A DNA stretch of 64,000 nt, taken from an uncultured Alphaproteobacteria bacterium. Its GTDB lineage: Bacteria; Pseudomonadota; Alphaproteobacteria; HIMB59. Shown piece by piece: positions 39,640 to 49,637 of this stretch. A model generated the notes under the pieces. That model was not told the origin of the DNA. It worked only from the letters and a program-made list of their open reading frames with translations, and made no database searches. The stretch spans positions 1-64,000 of the forward strand of contig CACKEA010000006.1 in assembly GCA_902599045.1 (NCBI GenBank), read 5' to 3'. Each line of letters begins with the position of its first letter. The first letter of the stretch is position 1. A program made the translations under genes and the position numbers.

Positions 39640-40422
39640 ATGATTATTAAAGATAAAATTTTAGAAGTAAAAAATTTAACTCACTATTATGGGGAACAGG
39701 TGGGCTGTGAAGATATTTCTTTTGATTTATACCAAGGAGAAATACTGGGCATAGTTGGTGAGTCGGGCTCTGGTAAAAGTACACTTTTAAAATGTCTTTC
39801 AGGACAGATTTCTCCATCTCAGGGAATAATAAATTTTTGTATTGATCAAAATCAACCATTGCAGGACTTATGTAAAATTTCAGAACAGAAAAAAAGAGCA
39901 CTCATGAGAAAGGAATGGGGAATAGTTCAACAAAACCCAAGAGATGGCCTGAGATTGAGGGTGAGCGCTGGGGGAAATATTGCTGAGAGAATTATCAATG
40001 AGGAAATTAAGAACTACTCCAACATTCGTCATAAAGCCTTGGATTGGATGGATAAAACAGAAATGGAAAAATCTCGTATTGACGATTTTCCCTTAAATTT
40101 TTCTGGAGGGATGCAGCAAAGACTTCAGATTTCTAAAATTTTATCCTCCAATCCTAAGCTTGTATATATGGATGAGCCGACGGGCGGATTAGACGTTTCA
40201 GTACAGGCAAAATTGCTCGATACTATCACTATTATTGTCAGAGACTTGAACGTCTCCATGATAATTGTCTCTCACGATCTAGCGGTGGTGAAGTTTTTAA
40301 CCGATAAGCTATTAGTAATGAAAAGTGGGATGGTCGTTGAAAGTGGTTTAACTGATCGAGTGCTGGATGATCCCCAACATTCTTACACACAATTACTGAC
40401 TTCTTCAATTTTGCAAGTATGA
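39640..40422 (+). CDS. phnK: C-P lyase ATP-binding protein PhnK
   Basis: GESGSGKSTLLKCLSGQ, FSGGMQQRLQISKILSSNPKLVYMDEPTGGLDVSVQAKLLD; position. Confidence 0.94.
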   Translation: MIIKDKILEVKNLTHYYGEQVGCEDISFDLYQGEILGIVGESGSGKSTLLKCLSGQISPSQGIINFCIDQNQPLQDLCKISEQKKRALMRKEWGIVQQNPRDGLRLRVSAGGNIAERIINEEIKNYSNIRHKALDWMDKTEMEKSRIDDFPLNFSGGMQQRLQISKILSSNPKLVYMDEPTGGLDVSVQAKLLDTITIIVRDLNVSMIIVSHDLAVVKFLTDKLLVMKSGMVVESGLTDRVLDDPQHSYTQLLTSSILQV

Positions 40423-41114
40423 ACCCCTCGATCAAAACAACAAATCTGCAAAAAACTTTTACACTGCACAATCAAAACTCAACGGAGTTGAAAGTTTTAA
40501 AAAATATTAATTTTTCCATTTCACCTGGTGAGTGCGTTGCGTTGACGGGTAAATCGGGAACAGGAAAATCTACTTTTTTAAGAATGCTCTATGGTAACTA
40601 TCTGCCAACTGCTGGCACAATTGAGGTTTTGTATCAGGATACTTATTACGATTTGGTTCATAGTTTAGAACATCAAATCATCTATCTAAGAAAGCATGCC
40701 ATCGGATATGTAAGTCAATTTTTAGTTGTTATTCCCAGGGTGTCGACGTTTAACATTATTTCAAACACTCTCAAACAACAAGGCACATTGGAAGATGGCT
40801 CCAACGAAAAAATCTCCCACTTATTGGAAACACTCAATATTAAAAAAAATATGTGGCATCTCGCTCCAATGACATTTTCGGGAGGCGAACAACAAAGGGT
40901 GAATATTGCTAAAACATTTATCGGAGACTACCCGATACTTTTTTTAGACGAGCCCACATCAGCTCTGGATAAAGAAAATACAGAAATTGTCTTAGAATTA
41001 ATTAAATCTAAGCTTAATAAAAATGTAGCAATAATCACTATCATACATGATGCAACCATTAGAAATCAAATTTGTACCAGGGAGTTTAATTTAGAAAATT
41101 TTACAGAAGTATGA
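40419..41114 (+). CDS. phnL: C-P lyase ATP-binding protein PhnL
   Basis: GKSGTGKSTFLRMLYGNYLPTAG, YVSQFLVVIPRVS, FSGGEQQRVNIAKTF. Confidence 0.94.
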   Translation: MNPSIKTTNLQKTFTLHNQNSTELKVLKNINFSISPGECVALTGKSGTGKSTFLRMLYGNYLPTAGTIEVLYQDTYYDLVHSLEHQIIYLRKHAIGYVSQFLVVIPRVSTFNIISNTLKQQGTLEDGSNEKISHLLETLNIKKNMWHLAPMTFSGGEQQRVNIAKTFIGDYPILFLDEPTSALDKENTEIVLELIKSKLNKNVAIITIIHDATIRNQICTREFNLENFTEV

Positions 41115-42247
41115 TCATCACGAACGCAAATATTGTAACACCAGAAAACAATTTTATTGGCTCGTTGGAGTTTGAAACCGATTTCATGAATATATCAGAC
41201 AGCAAGCACCATGGATTGGGAGCATTGGATTTCGAAGGGGACTATCTTTTGCCTGGTTTTATTGAATTACATACTGATAATCTCGAAAAACACTTTGTTC
41301 CAAGACCCAAAACTTTCTGGCCAAACAAACTCTCTGCAGCCTTAGATAATGATCGAGACATTATCGGCTCGGGTATCACAACTGTGTATGATGCAATCTC
41401 CATAGGAAGTTATACCCGTGCTAAGAACGAAATTGTGCATGATGTGATTAATGCAGTTGATGAGGGCATCAAAAAAAATATTTTTAAAGCAGATCATTTC
41501 ATCCATTTGCGATGCGAGCTATCAGACCCTGATTTATTAGAAAATATTGAAAAATATAGTGATAACCAAAATGTTCATTTTGCTTCTCTGATGGACCACA
41601 CGCCTGGTCAAAGACAATGGCAAAATAAAGAAAAAATGATCGAGTTCTACAAGAAAGATAATGTTGTTATTTCTAGTGGAAATATTGGAATTGACGAGGA
41701 TTTGATCCGTTCCAATGATATAGCCATGAAAGCAGAAAGAGAAAACAGACCTAAGGTTGTGGATATTTGGAAATCTCGAAAAATTTTAATGGCAAGCCAC
41801 GATGACACAACGGAAGACCATGTAATCGAAGCTAATGACTACGGTATCAAAATTGCAGAATTTCCTACAACTATGACTGCCGTTAAAAAAGCGAAAGATT
41901 TAAAAATGACTAACATTCTTGGTGCGCCAAATTTTATTCGCAACATGTCTCATTCTGGAAATGTTTCAGTGACTGAAATTTTCCAACAAAATCCATATTT
42001 TGTGGACGCTTTATCATCCGATTATGTGCCATCTAGTTTACTTCAAGCTGTTTTTAAGCTTTTCAATCAAGGGCATAGCATTAGTAAAGCTGTTAGTTAT
42101 GTCACTAAAAATCCTGCTTTGATTTTATCTTTGGAGCACCTAGGTGAAATTAATGAGAAAAAAAAATCTGATTTTTTAAGAGTCGCTCTTATTAATAATA
42201 CCCCATTGATTAAAGAGGTTTATAAATCAGGAAAAAGAGTCGCCTAA
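41111..42247 (+). CDS. phnM: Alpha-D-ribose 1-methylphosphonate 5-triphosphate diphosphatase PhnM
   Basis: LLPGFIELHTDNLEKHFVPRP, HLRCELSDP, SLMDHTPGQRQW, SSDYVPSSLL. Confidence 0.96.
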   Translation: MIITNANIVTPENNFIGSLEFETDFMNISDSKHHGLGALDFEGDYLLPGFIELHTDNLEKHFVPRPKTFWPNKLSAALDNDRDIIGSGITTVYDAISIGSYTRAKNEIVHDVINAVDEGIKKNIFKADHFIHLRCELSDPDLLENIEKYSDNQNVHFASLMDHTPGQRQWQNKEKMIEFYKKDNVVISSGNIGIDEDLIRSNDIAMKAERENRPKVVDIWKSRKILMASHDDTTEDHVIEANDYGIKIAEFPTTMTAVKKAKDLKMTNILGAPNFIRNMSHSGNVSVTEIFQQNPYFVDALSSDYVPSSLLQAVFKLFNQGHSISKAVSYVTKNPALILSLEHLGEINEKKKSDFLRVALINNTPLIKEVYKSGKRVA

Positions 42248-42275
42248 GTTTGTAACACAAACTTAACTTTTTTTT
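42245..42275 (+). terminator. Rho-independent terminator after phnM
   Basis: TAAGTTTGT-AAC-ACAAACTTA followed by ACTTTTTTTT. Confidence 0.75.
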
Positions 42276-42336
42276 AATCAAAAATATTTATTTGAAATAT
42301 ACGTTTTTGCCATAGCCCTAATTGAGGCGTTTCAAA

Positions 42337-43140
42337 ATGATTGAAATAAAAAATTTAAACAAATACTTTGGCTCAAATCATGCGGTTAAAAATTTAAATA
42401 TTACCATTCAAGAATCAGAAATGATTGGCATCATTGGCCGGTCCGGTGCAGGAAAATCCACTCTTCTTCGAATTATGAACCGCCTAACTGAGGAGAGTTC
42501 TGGTGAGATTATCGTTGATGGTCAAGATATAACTAAACTTAACAAAAAAGATAAAAGAGCATGGCAAAAAAGCTGCGCGATGATATTTCAACAGTTTAAC
42601 CTTGTTCCAAGACTAGATGTCCTGACAAATGTTGTTTTGGGAAGACTGAATGTTCAACCAACCTTTAAAGGAGCCCTTAAGTTATTCACTAAAGAAGAAA
42701 GAGTAGACGCTCTTCTCGCTCTTGATGAACTCGGAATGTCTCAAACTGCTCTTCAAAGAGCTGAAACGCTATCAGGCGGACAACAACAACGAGTAGCAAT
42801 TTGTAGAGCGATGATGCAAGACCCAAAAATGATTCTGGCAGATGAACCTATCGCTTCCCTCGATCCTTTAAATGCTCGTCTGGTAATGGAGTCTCTTAGA
42901 AAAATTCACGAAGAGAAAAAAATGACTGTAATAGCAAACCTTCATACTCTCGATACGGCCAAACACTATTGTGACAGAATTATTGGGATGAGTTTAGGAG
43001 AAGTAGTTTTTGACGATGTACCCTCCAAGCTGACAGATCAACTTGCAAAAGAGATCTATGGCGCTGAGGCTGATGAAGCCTTTGAGGCCTCACTTACATC
43101 AACAAGTTTGGGGACTACCCAAAAGGCAGAAGCAAGTTAA
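42337..43140 (+). CDS. phnC: Phosphonate ABC transporter ATP-binding protein (second copy)
   Basis: GRSGAGKSTLLRIMNRLTEESSG, LSGGQQQRVAICRAMMQDPKMILADEPIASLDP. Confidence 0.93.
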   Translation: MIEIKNLNKYFGSNHAVKNLNITIQESEMIGIIGRSGAGKSTLLRIMNRLTEESSGEIIVDGQDITKLNKKDKRAWQKSCAMIFQQFNLVPRLDVLTNVVLGRLNVQPTFKGALKLFTKEERVDALLALDELGMSQTALQRAETLSGGQQQRVAICRAMMQDPKMILADEPIASLDPLNARLVMESLRKIHEEKKMTVIANLHTLDTAKHYCDRIIGMSLGEVVFDDVPSKLTDQLAKEIYGAEADEAFEASLTSTSLGTTQKAEAS

Positions 43141-43187
43141 TGCTTTTGTCTCAAAGCCTTAGGGCAAAATTTATTAAGGAGAATAAC

Positions 43188-44141
43188 ATGACACTTATAA
43201 GAACCGTGATCACAATGTTTGCTATCTTTGTGGGTAGTAACGCATTTGCTGGTGGTCACTACGAAGGTCCAAAAATGGACTTAAACGCAATGACTGGGAA
43301 GACGTCATTCAACCTTGGTCACCTAGGTGATGAAGCGGCACAAGACATTATTGCAAGAAACCAATGCTTAGACTACTACGTCGAATCTGCATTTGGTGTC
43401 CCAGCAAAAACTTTTACATTTAAAGACTATGCCGGAACTATGCAGTCTATGCTTGGGGGTAACCTTGACTGGACATGGTTTGGTGCATCCGGGTACGCTG
43501 GAATGTATCTAGAAGACCCATCAGCTGTCGTTCCAATTATGACTAGAATGCAACCTACAGGTGATCTTGGTTACTACTCTGTAATGGTAGCAAGAACTGA
43601 CTCTGGTATCACATCTATCGAAGATCTAAAAGGAAAACACTTAGGTTTCGCAGATCCTAACTCTACTTCCGGTTACTTAATTCCTTCAATCGAACTACCT
43701 GAGCAAGGTATTGATATGGACTCTTATTTCTCAGAGACCTCTTTTAATGGTGGACACGAGAACAATGTTCTAGCAGTGTTAAACGGTGACGTTGACGCTG
43801 GTGTAACATGGGTATCTGGTGTTGGTGAATGGGAAGAGGGTTACTCATCAGGTAATTTAAGAAGAATGGTTGAGAAAGGTATCTTAAATATGGATGATAT
43901 CGTTCAAATTTGGTCATCAAAACTTATCCCTAACGGTCCGCTTGTCATGCCTACTAATCTTCCAGTAAGAGCTCACCAGGTTTTTGTTGGAATGATGCAG
44001 TGGATGCATGAAAATGATCCTGAGTGTTCAGAAAACGTTGCAAACGGCGTTGTTAGAGCATGGGTTCCTGTTGACCACTCTTTCTACGAGACAATTGTGG
44101 CTGCAAGAAAAGCAAAAATTGAGGCTCAAAAAAGTAATTAA
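43188..44141 (+). CDS. phnD: Phosphonate ABC transporter substrate-binding protein (second copy)
   Basis: Signal peptide from ATG 43188; DLKGKHLGFADPNSTSGYLIP; next to PhnC and PhnE genes. Confidence 0.92.
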   Translation: MTLIRTVITMFAIFVGSNAFAGGHYEGPKMDLNAMTGKTSFNLGHLGDEAAQDIIARNQCLDYYVESAFGVPAKTFTFKDYAGTMQSMLGGNLDWTWFGASGYAGMYLEDPSAVVPIMTRMQPTGDLGYYSVMVARTDSGITSIEDLKGKHLGFADPNSTSGYLIPSIELPEQGIDMDSYFSETSFNGGHENNVLAVLNGDVDAGVTWVSGVGEWEEGYSSGNLRRMVEKGILNMDDIVQIWSSKLIPNGPLVMPTNLPVRAHQVFVGMMQWMHENDPECSENVANGVVRAWVPVDHSFYETIVAARKAKIEAQKSN

Positions 44142-44152
44142 ATAATTATTTA

Positions 44153-44190
44153 AATAAGGTGGGATATTTACATCTCACCTTATTTTTTTG
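44153..44190 (+). terminator. Terminator-like hairpin between phnD and phnE genes
   Basis: AATAAGGTGGGAT-ATTTAC-ATCTCACCTTATT (13-bp stem, one G-U) followed by TTTTT. Confidence 0.8.
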
Positions 44191-44192
44191 AT

Positions 44193-45098
44193 ATGAACTC
44201 AACTAAATCCATACCCGATCATATTCAAAAAATAGACAATGATCTGTTAAAGCTGGAGAGAGCAAAAAGAAACTACTCTTTTATCTCTATTGGGATAGTG
44301 ATTTTAGTTTGTTATTTAGGTATCAGCGTTTCGGAAAATAGTAACGCTGGGAGTTTCGCAAGGGGTATCAGCAGTTTTTTTGACTACCCAGTTGATATTA
44401 TATCTGAAGCGTATCAATCTGGATTTAGTTTCTACGGATTAATCATCAAATACATTCCTGTTTTAATTGAAACCATCAATATGGCCGTATTTTCTACTAC
44501 CGTCGGTTTTATTGGTGGTTTAATTTTTAGTATATTTTCTGCAAGAAATTTAATTAAAAACCCGACTGTTATCTTTTGGGTCCGCAGACTCATGGACGTT
44601 TGTAGAGCGTTTCCTGAGCTTGTGATCGCTTTATTATTTTTATATTTGATGGGAAAATCAGCTCTGCCAGCCGTTATTGCAATCTCCATCCATACCGCTG
44701 GCGCGCTGGGCAAGCTCTTTTCTGAGGCTGTGGAAAATTGTGATATGAAACAAATAGAAGGGCTAGAGTCTGTTGGAGCAAAATGGATTATGCGAGTAAG
44801 ATTTGGCATCATCCCTCAAGTATTTCCCATCCTTTTATCCTACACTCTCCTTCGTTTAGAGATCAATGTTCGTGCTTCAACTATCCTTGGTTTTGTGGGG
44901 GCAGGAGGAATTGGTGAAATTTTATCGAAAAATATTCAATGGAAATATGGTGCAGATATTTGTGCTGTAATTCTCATACTAGTACTTACCATCACAGCAA
45001 TTGATTATCTCTCTAGGTATTTTCGAGGGATCTTGATTGGCGACGGAAAAAAAGGTTTGGGTTTCGGTACAAAAATTTTACCAGGAAAGAATGAATAA
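44193..45098 (+). CDS. phnE: Phosphonate ABC transporter permease
   Basis: IETINMAVFSTTVGFIGGLIFSIFSARNL, TILGFVGAGGIGEILSKNIQW. Confidence 0.93.
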   Translation: MNSTKSIPDHIQKIDNDLLKLERAKRNYSFISIGIVILVCYLGISVSENSNAGSFARGISSFFDYPVDIISEAYQSGFSFYGLIIKYIPVLIETINMAVFSTTVGFIGGLIFSIFSARNLIKNPTVIFWVRRLMDVCRAFPELVIALLFLYLMGKSALPAVIAISIHTAGALGKLFSEAVENCDMKQIEGLESVGAKWIMRVRFGIIPQVFPILLSYTLLRLEINVRASTILGFVGAGGIGEILSKNIQWKYGADICAVILILVLTITAIDYLSRYFRGILIGDGKKGLGFGTKILPGKNE

Positions 45099-46498
45099 TG
45101 AGTGATGTATCAATTCCTTTAAGAGATAAAATTTATCAAGATAACATTCACGTCTTTGAAACCGCTTCCAAAAAAGCAAAACAAACCGGTATTATTTTTA
45201 CTGTAGTCGTCCTTTACTTTCTTTTTGCCTTTTTTTCATTGGGCGTCGACAAGATTGCAGAGAAATGGAATCCTGAACGAGCGAGCTTCCTTGCTTTGGA
45301 TATTTATGCGCATAAAGATCACTTTAAAATGCCTTGGAAAAAAACTGAAAATAAACTCCAAATAACTTTAGAGGGCAATCTTCGCCAAGAGTATAAAGTT
45401 ACCCCAGAGTGGGCTGAGAAATCAGATGACAATAAATGGACAGTAACTCTTAAAAATGGTGGCAAAGTTGATGCCTACTATTTTCCTGATAATCCTTTAG
45501 CAGGTTACGCTGTTATGTACGATTTCCCTGGAGTGGAAGAAATATTCACTTTCAGAATTAATGAGGATAAACGACCTTATGTGGAAGGATATGAGGACCG
45601 AGTTGAAGAATTACCAGAATTTATTCGACAAACCAAAAATAAGCTTGAGGTAAGACCCTCTCTTTTTTCAAGAATTCAATTTACAAAATCAAAAATTGAA
45701 ATTCATCGTTTTAGTAGAGGATGGAAATATTTTTGGTTTGATAACAAAGGCCCACTCGACGGATACTCACTATTTGGGGCTCTGAGTAAAATCTTTAGTG
45801 GAGATAGAATTGTTGAAGAGATGTCTAACGCTAAGTTGATTTGGGTAGAGTTCACAGAAAATGAATTATGGCAACATGGTAAGGCCTGGTACGCACTGCT
45901 TGAGACGATTATCATGGCCTTCATGGGAACACTTATTGCTATGTTAGTGGGTTTTCCCCTCGCTTTTTTAGCAGCTTATAATATTACCCCTTTGGCAGGT
46001 GTAAGGTTTGCGGTAAGAAGACTTTTTGATTTTTTAAGAGGAATAGACTTTTTGGTTTGGAGCTTAATTTTCTTAAGAGCATTTGGCCCAGGGCCCTTTA
46101 CTGGTATCTTTGCCATCGCCTTTACAGATACGGGCACTCTTGGAAAATTAATGTCTGAGGCTATTGAGAATACAGAAAAAAATCAAAAAGAAGGTGTTGA
46201 GTCAACTGGTGCTAATAAGACCCTTCAAAATAGATTTGGTATTATTCCACAGATTCTTCCAGTTTTCATATCTCAATCTCTATACTATTTGGAATCAAAT
46301 ACTAGAGGGGCGGTTATTATTGGTGCGATGGGTGCTGGTGGTATTGGCTTACAATTTTTAGGGGCATTACAAACAGGTACTGATTTTGAAAATGTAGCTT
46401 ATTACACCGTCCTTGTTGTTGGCGTTGTAATTGCCATGGATATGTTTTCAGCTTGGCTTAGAAAAAAACTCATCGTTCCTTTCGGACAATTTGGATAA
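45098..46498 (+). CDS. phnE: Phosphonate ABC transporter permease with extended N-terminal periplasmic region
   Basis: C-terminal LLETIIMAFMGTLIAMLVGFPLAFLAAYNI, IGAMGAGGIGLQFLGAL; about 200-aa soluble insert after first TM. Confidence 0.92.
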   Translation: MSDVSIPLRDKIYQDNIHVFETASKKAKQTGIIFTVVVLYFLFAFFSLGVDKIAEKWNPERASFLALDIYAHKDHFKMPWKKTENKLQITLEGNLRQEYKVTPEWAEKSDDNKWTVTLKNGGKVDAYYFPDNPLAGYAVMYDFPGVEEIFTFRINEDKRPYVEGYEDRVEELPEFIRQTKNKLEVRPSLFSRIQFTKSKIEIHRFSRGWKYFWFDNKGPLDGYSLFGALSKIFSGDRIVEEMSNAKLIWVEFTENELWQHGKAWYALLETIIMAFMGTLIAMLVGFPLAFLAAYNITPLAGVRFAVRRLFDFLRGIDFLVWSLIFLRAFGPGPFTGIFAIAFTDTGTLGKLMSEAIENTEKNQKEGVESTGANKTLQNRFGIIPQILPVFISQSLYYLESNTRGAVIIGAMGAGGIGLQFLGALQTGTDFENVAYYTVLVVGVVIAMDMFSAWLRKKLIVPFGQFG

Positions 46499-46544
46499 AC
46501 ACATGTTTAATAATTTTTTAATAATTAAAAATTATAATATACTT

Positions 46545-46961
46545 ATGAAAAAATTAACTTTGTTATTCCTTTTATTTTCTTTTAACTCTTTTGCAAACGA
46601 TCATGGTGAAAAAACAGATGAGGGTTTGATTATTCTAGATGAAAAAACTGCAGAAAATCAAATGGCTGGTTCTGCTGAGGATACCGACGCTGTCTTTGAA
46701 AAAAACTTGGCAAATTGTACTGACCTAAAAGTCGCCATGCTAAGAGGCAAACTACTTTTAGATATGAATAAAGCCTGCACCCAGGCTAAAGATGTTGCTT
46801 TGGAAAAGTTGGAAGAAGGTATTAAGCTTTGCTCAGAGGGTAATAGCTTTATGGCTCAAATGACGTTACAAGAAGGTATCGACGCAGCTGTTAAGGGAAA
46901 TATATCCGGAAGAGATTTAACTGGGAAAGATTGTTCCGAGTTTGATATTACAATTAATTAA
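46545..46961 (+). CDS. Small secreted/periplasmic protein of unknown function at end of phn operon
   Basis: From ATG 46545: MKKLTLLFLLFSFNSFAND signal peptide, four Cys in mature part. Confidence 0.7.
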   Translation: MKKLTLLFLLFSFNSFANDHGEKTDEGLIILDEKTAENQMAGSAEDTDAVFEKNLANCTDLKVAMLRGKLLLDMNKACTQAKDVALEKLEEGIKLCSEGNSFMAQMTLQEGIDAAVKGNISGRDLTGKDCSEFDITIN

Positions 46962-46968
46962 GAATTCT

Positions 46969-47856
46969 TTACTGAAGATTTAATAGTTCTAGAACTTTTT
47001 GAACACTTCCCTTATGGTAGGAGGCGTGCTGAGGCTTCAATTCCAAATTTAAATTTAGATGGTCGGGAAAACTATTGTCAGTAAAAATTTTGTCAAAATT
47101 AATATCACCCCATCCCAAAGGTAAATGCAGGTCGCCTAATCCATAAGAAACTTCCTCGGTGGAGTAATAGGGCTGAAACGTTTTTAATTTCCCAAAAGAG
47201 TCATGAATATGAACGTGTTCGGCATAAGGAGCAATCGCATTAATTTCAGAGAAAAAATCTAAATTTAGCCAATTGGAATTAATATAAGCATGAGAGATGT
47301 CTAAACAGGCACGAAGATTTTTGTGATCAATTTTGCTAATTTGGTTGGAGAGTTCTGAAGGGGTGGGGGCGTAATGTTTAGGGGTTACACAAAATATGTT
47401 TTCTGTTGCAATTACAACATTATGTTTCTCGGCGTACTCAGCTAATTCACTATACGCATCTTGCTGTTGTGACATCAAAGATTGGTAAACGTCTTTATTT
47501 TCAAAATCCTCAATCTTACAAATCCCAAAATGAGTAACTAGGTGTGAGGCATTAATTTCTGCTGAAACCTCGATATCTCTTTTAATAATTTCTTTGTGCA
47601 TTTCGAGATGGTCCGTATCAAATAAATTGGCGGAGAGTTCACCATGAACGCTGTAATCTAATTCTTGGGATAACAGTGATTGCTTCAGTAATCTGAGTTC
47701 ATTTTGATTGATTTTTTGTCCGACAATCACATTAGTTGAACAGATGGGCACCTCGATCGAGGTCACACCGAAACTTCTAACTCTTTCTATTTGTGAGTTA
47801 AAGGAGAGTATATTTTCTTTTTCACATTGAATCGTAAAACCTGCTTTTTTAACCAT
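46969..47856 (-). CDS. Sugar phosphate isomerase/epimerase-like TIM barrel
   Basis: LRACLDISHAYINSNW, HVHIHDSFGK, LNLELKPQHASYHKGS. Confidence 0.82.
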   Translation of the reverse strand: MVKKAGFTIQCEKENILSFNSQIERVRSFGVTSIEVPICSTNVIVGQKINQNELRLLKQSLLSQELDYSVHGELSANLFDTDHLEMHKEIIKRDIEVSAEINASHLVTHFGICKIEDFENKDVYQSLMSQQQDAYSELAEYAEKHNVVIATENIFCVTPKHYAPTPSELSNQISKIDHKNLRACLDISHAYINSNWLNLDFFSEINAIAPYAEHVHIHDSFGKLKTFQPYYSTEEVSYGLGDLHLPLGWGDINFDKIFTDNSFPDHLNLNLELKPQHASYHKGSVQKVLELLNLQ

Positions 47857-47915
47857 TTAACAATGTTAATCAGTAATGTTAAATTAGTGTGAATTTTCAA
47901 TGAACTAAAAAAAAA

Positions 47916-49088
47916 TTATTTTTTTTTCTGATAAATAATGCTTATTAATTTATAAGTTCCAAGTGATGCGATAATTGTTAAACACATCATCAATACGATT
48001 GTAATGTTGTATCCAAAAAATCCCCATAAAATAGATACAAGAAAAGGCCCCATCGCATAGGTGCTTATTCTTATGCTGCTCATGTAGAGAGCCGTCTTTC
48101 CAAAATTTGTTGTTCCAAATATTTCTTTTTGAATGAGAGGAGATATAATGGAGTCGATACCCAATATGGCCCCTTGAAGACATATATACAATATTGGAAA
48201 AAAAATAGCGGTTTCTGAAAATAGTAACATAATCAAACAAGCCACTAAAATAAATTCCCCAAAAAATCTAATATGGAGGTTTTTGATTTTTTTTGGAACA
48301 ATATTGATAAGGACCCTCCCGGCCACTTGAGAGGGACCGAGTAAAGACATTATAAAGACTCCAAAGCTATTAGAATAATTTTTTTCAATTAGTATAGGGA
48401 TCGTATGAGTTACAAGTGCAGCATGATTAAAGCCGATAAAGGTAATAGGGATCAAAATTAAATAAAATCGATAGTCTAAGTAAATTTTTTCATAATTGAC
48501 ATTCTCTACTCTTGTCACCTCAGGGAGTTTATTTTTTCGAATAAAATAGATACCCAAAAAATTACAAGGAATTCCAATTAATAAAGCTATTAAAAAAAAT
48601 ATTTCGACTACAAATTTCCAGTCCCCCATTGTTAAAAGAAAACTACTTAACGGAAAGGTAATAGTACTTGCAAATCCAGCGATGAGCGTAACAATCGTAA
48701 TGTATTTTCTTGGATTATTTTGAATTCTAATCGTGAGAAACGAAAAACAAATATCATACCCAAGCCCCGCAGAACTCCAACCAATTAATATCCAAGAAAG
48801 AGCAAAAATATAAAAATTATCAAATGTAATTTGAAGAAAAAGCCCTATTAATAAAACAAATCCAGATATTGTCATTAAGATATGAGTTTTATCTCGATCG
48901 AGGTATTTCCCAAGAAAAGGGCTAGTTACCGCATGTAATAATAAACCAAAGGTAAAAATCATAGTGAGAGTAGAAATAGGTTGAGTTAGAACGCTATTCC
49001 ACTCCAATAGTAAAGACGGGAAGAGATACCACGTACATCCATAGAAAACTGTTTGGGCAACGCCCAATAATAGAGCAGGTAGAATCAT
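47916..49088 (-). CDS. MFS transporter
   Basis: 390 aa, 12-TM pattern, TSPFLGKYLDRDKTHILMTISGF loop 2-3 motif. Confidence 0.85.
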   Translation of the reverse strand: MILPALLLGVAQTVFYGCTWYLFPSLLLEWNSVLTQPISTLTMIFTFGLLLHAVTSPFLGKYLDRDKTHILMTISGFVLLIGLFLQITFDNFYIFALSWILIGWSSAGLGYDICFSFLTIRIQNNPRKYITIVTLIAGFASTITFPLSSFLLTMGDWKFVVEIFFLIALLIGIPCNFLGIYFIRKNKLPEVTRVENVNYEKIYLDYRFYLILIPITFIGFNHAALVTHTIPILIEKNYSNSFGVFIMSLLGPSQVAGRVLINIVPKKIKNLHIRFFGEFILVACLIMLLFSETAIFFPILYICLQGAILGIDSIISPLIQKEIFGTTNFGKTALYMSSIRISTYAMGPFLVSILWGFFGYNITIVLMMCLTIIASLGTYKLISIIYQKKK

Positions 49089-49134
49089 GGGATGTAATAA
49101 AAATTTAACTAATGTATGTGAATGTAATATTAAA

Positions 49135-49434
49135 ATGGTACCAAATATTTCCAGATTAACAAAAAATATTTTTGCCCTAGTTGTTTATCTAAAAAAAAGA
49201 AATGCCTTTTTAGGAATTGATGATCCTATTTATCATCAATTTAATGAAAAATTCATTCAAGACTTAATTAATAAGGACCAATTTAATTTTCATAATTTAA
49301 TATGGAATAAGCATGCAATTTTATTAAAAGATTTAAATCACCCTCAATACTTTATAAAAGAATATTCAAATACGATGATATCTGTAATGACCGATGTATA
49401 CTTATCAGGCTACAGACTTGATACAAAAACTTAA
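49135..49434 (+). CDS. Hypothetical protein
   Basis: ATG 49135 preferred because ATG 49087 overlaps the divergent start codon. Confidence 0.45.
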   Translation: MVPNISRLTKNIFALVVYLKKRNAFLGIDDPIYHQFNEKFIQDLINKDQFNFHNLIWNKHAILLKDLNHPQYFIKEYSNTMISVMTDVYLSGYRLDTKT

Positions 49435-49565
49435 TGATTTTTATTTCCCTAGCTCTTATTTTAGTTGGATTTGTATTAATGGAAATTATGTCAAGAAGAA
49501 TAACTAAAATGGAGCTTGAAATGAGGAAGAACATGCAAAATCAAGAAAAATTAAATAAAAAATAG
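49434..49565 (+). CDS. Small single-TM protein (MIFISLALILVGFVLMEIMSRRITKME...)
   Basis: 43 codons, start overlaps stop of previous ORF (TAATG). Confidence 0.35.
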   Translation: MIFISLALILVGFVLMEIMSRRITKMELEMRKNMQNQEKLNKK

Positions 49566-49637
49566 AAATTATTTAATTTCATAAAAATTAAAACATTTGT
49601 AAATATTTTCTTAATATTTCAGTGTTAAGTATAATTT

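Noticed and set aside
49087-49134. Upstream ATG at 49087 for the 115-aa ORF
   Set aside because: Overlaps the start codon of the divergent MFS gene; ATG 49135 is more plausible
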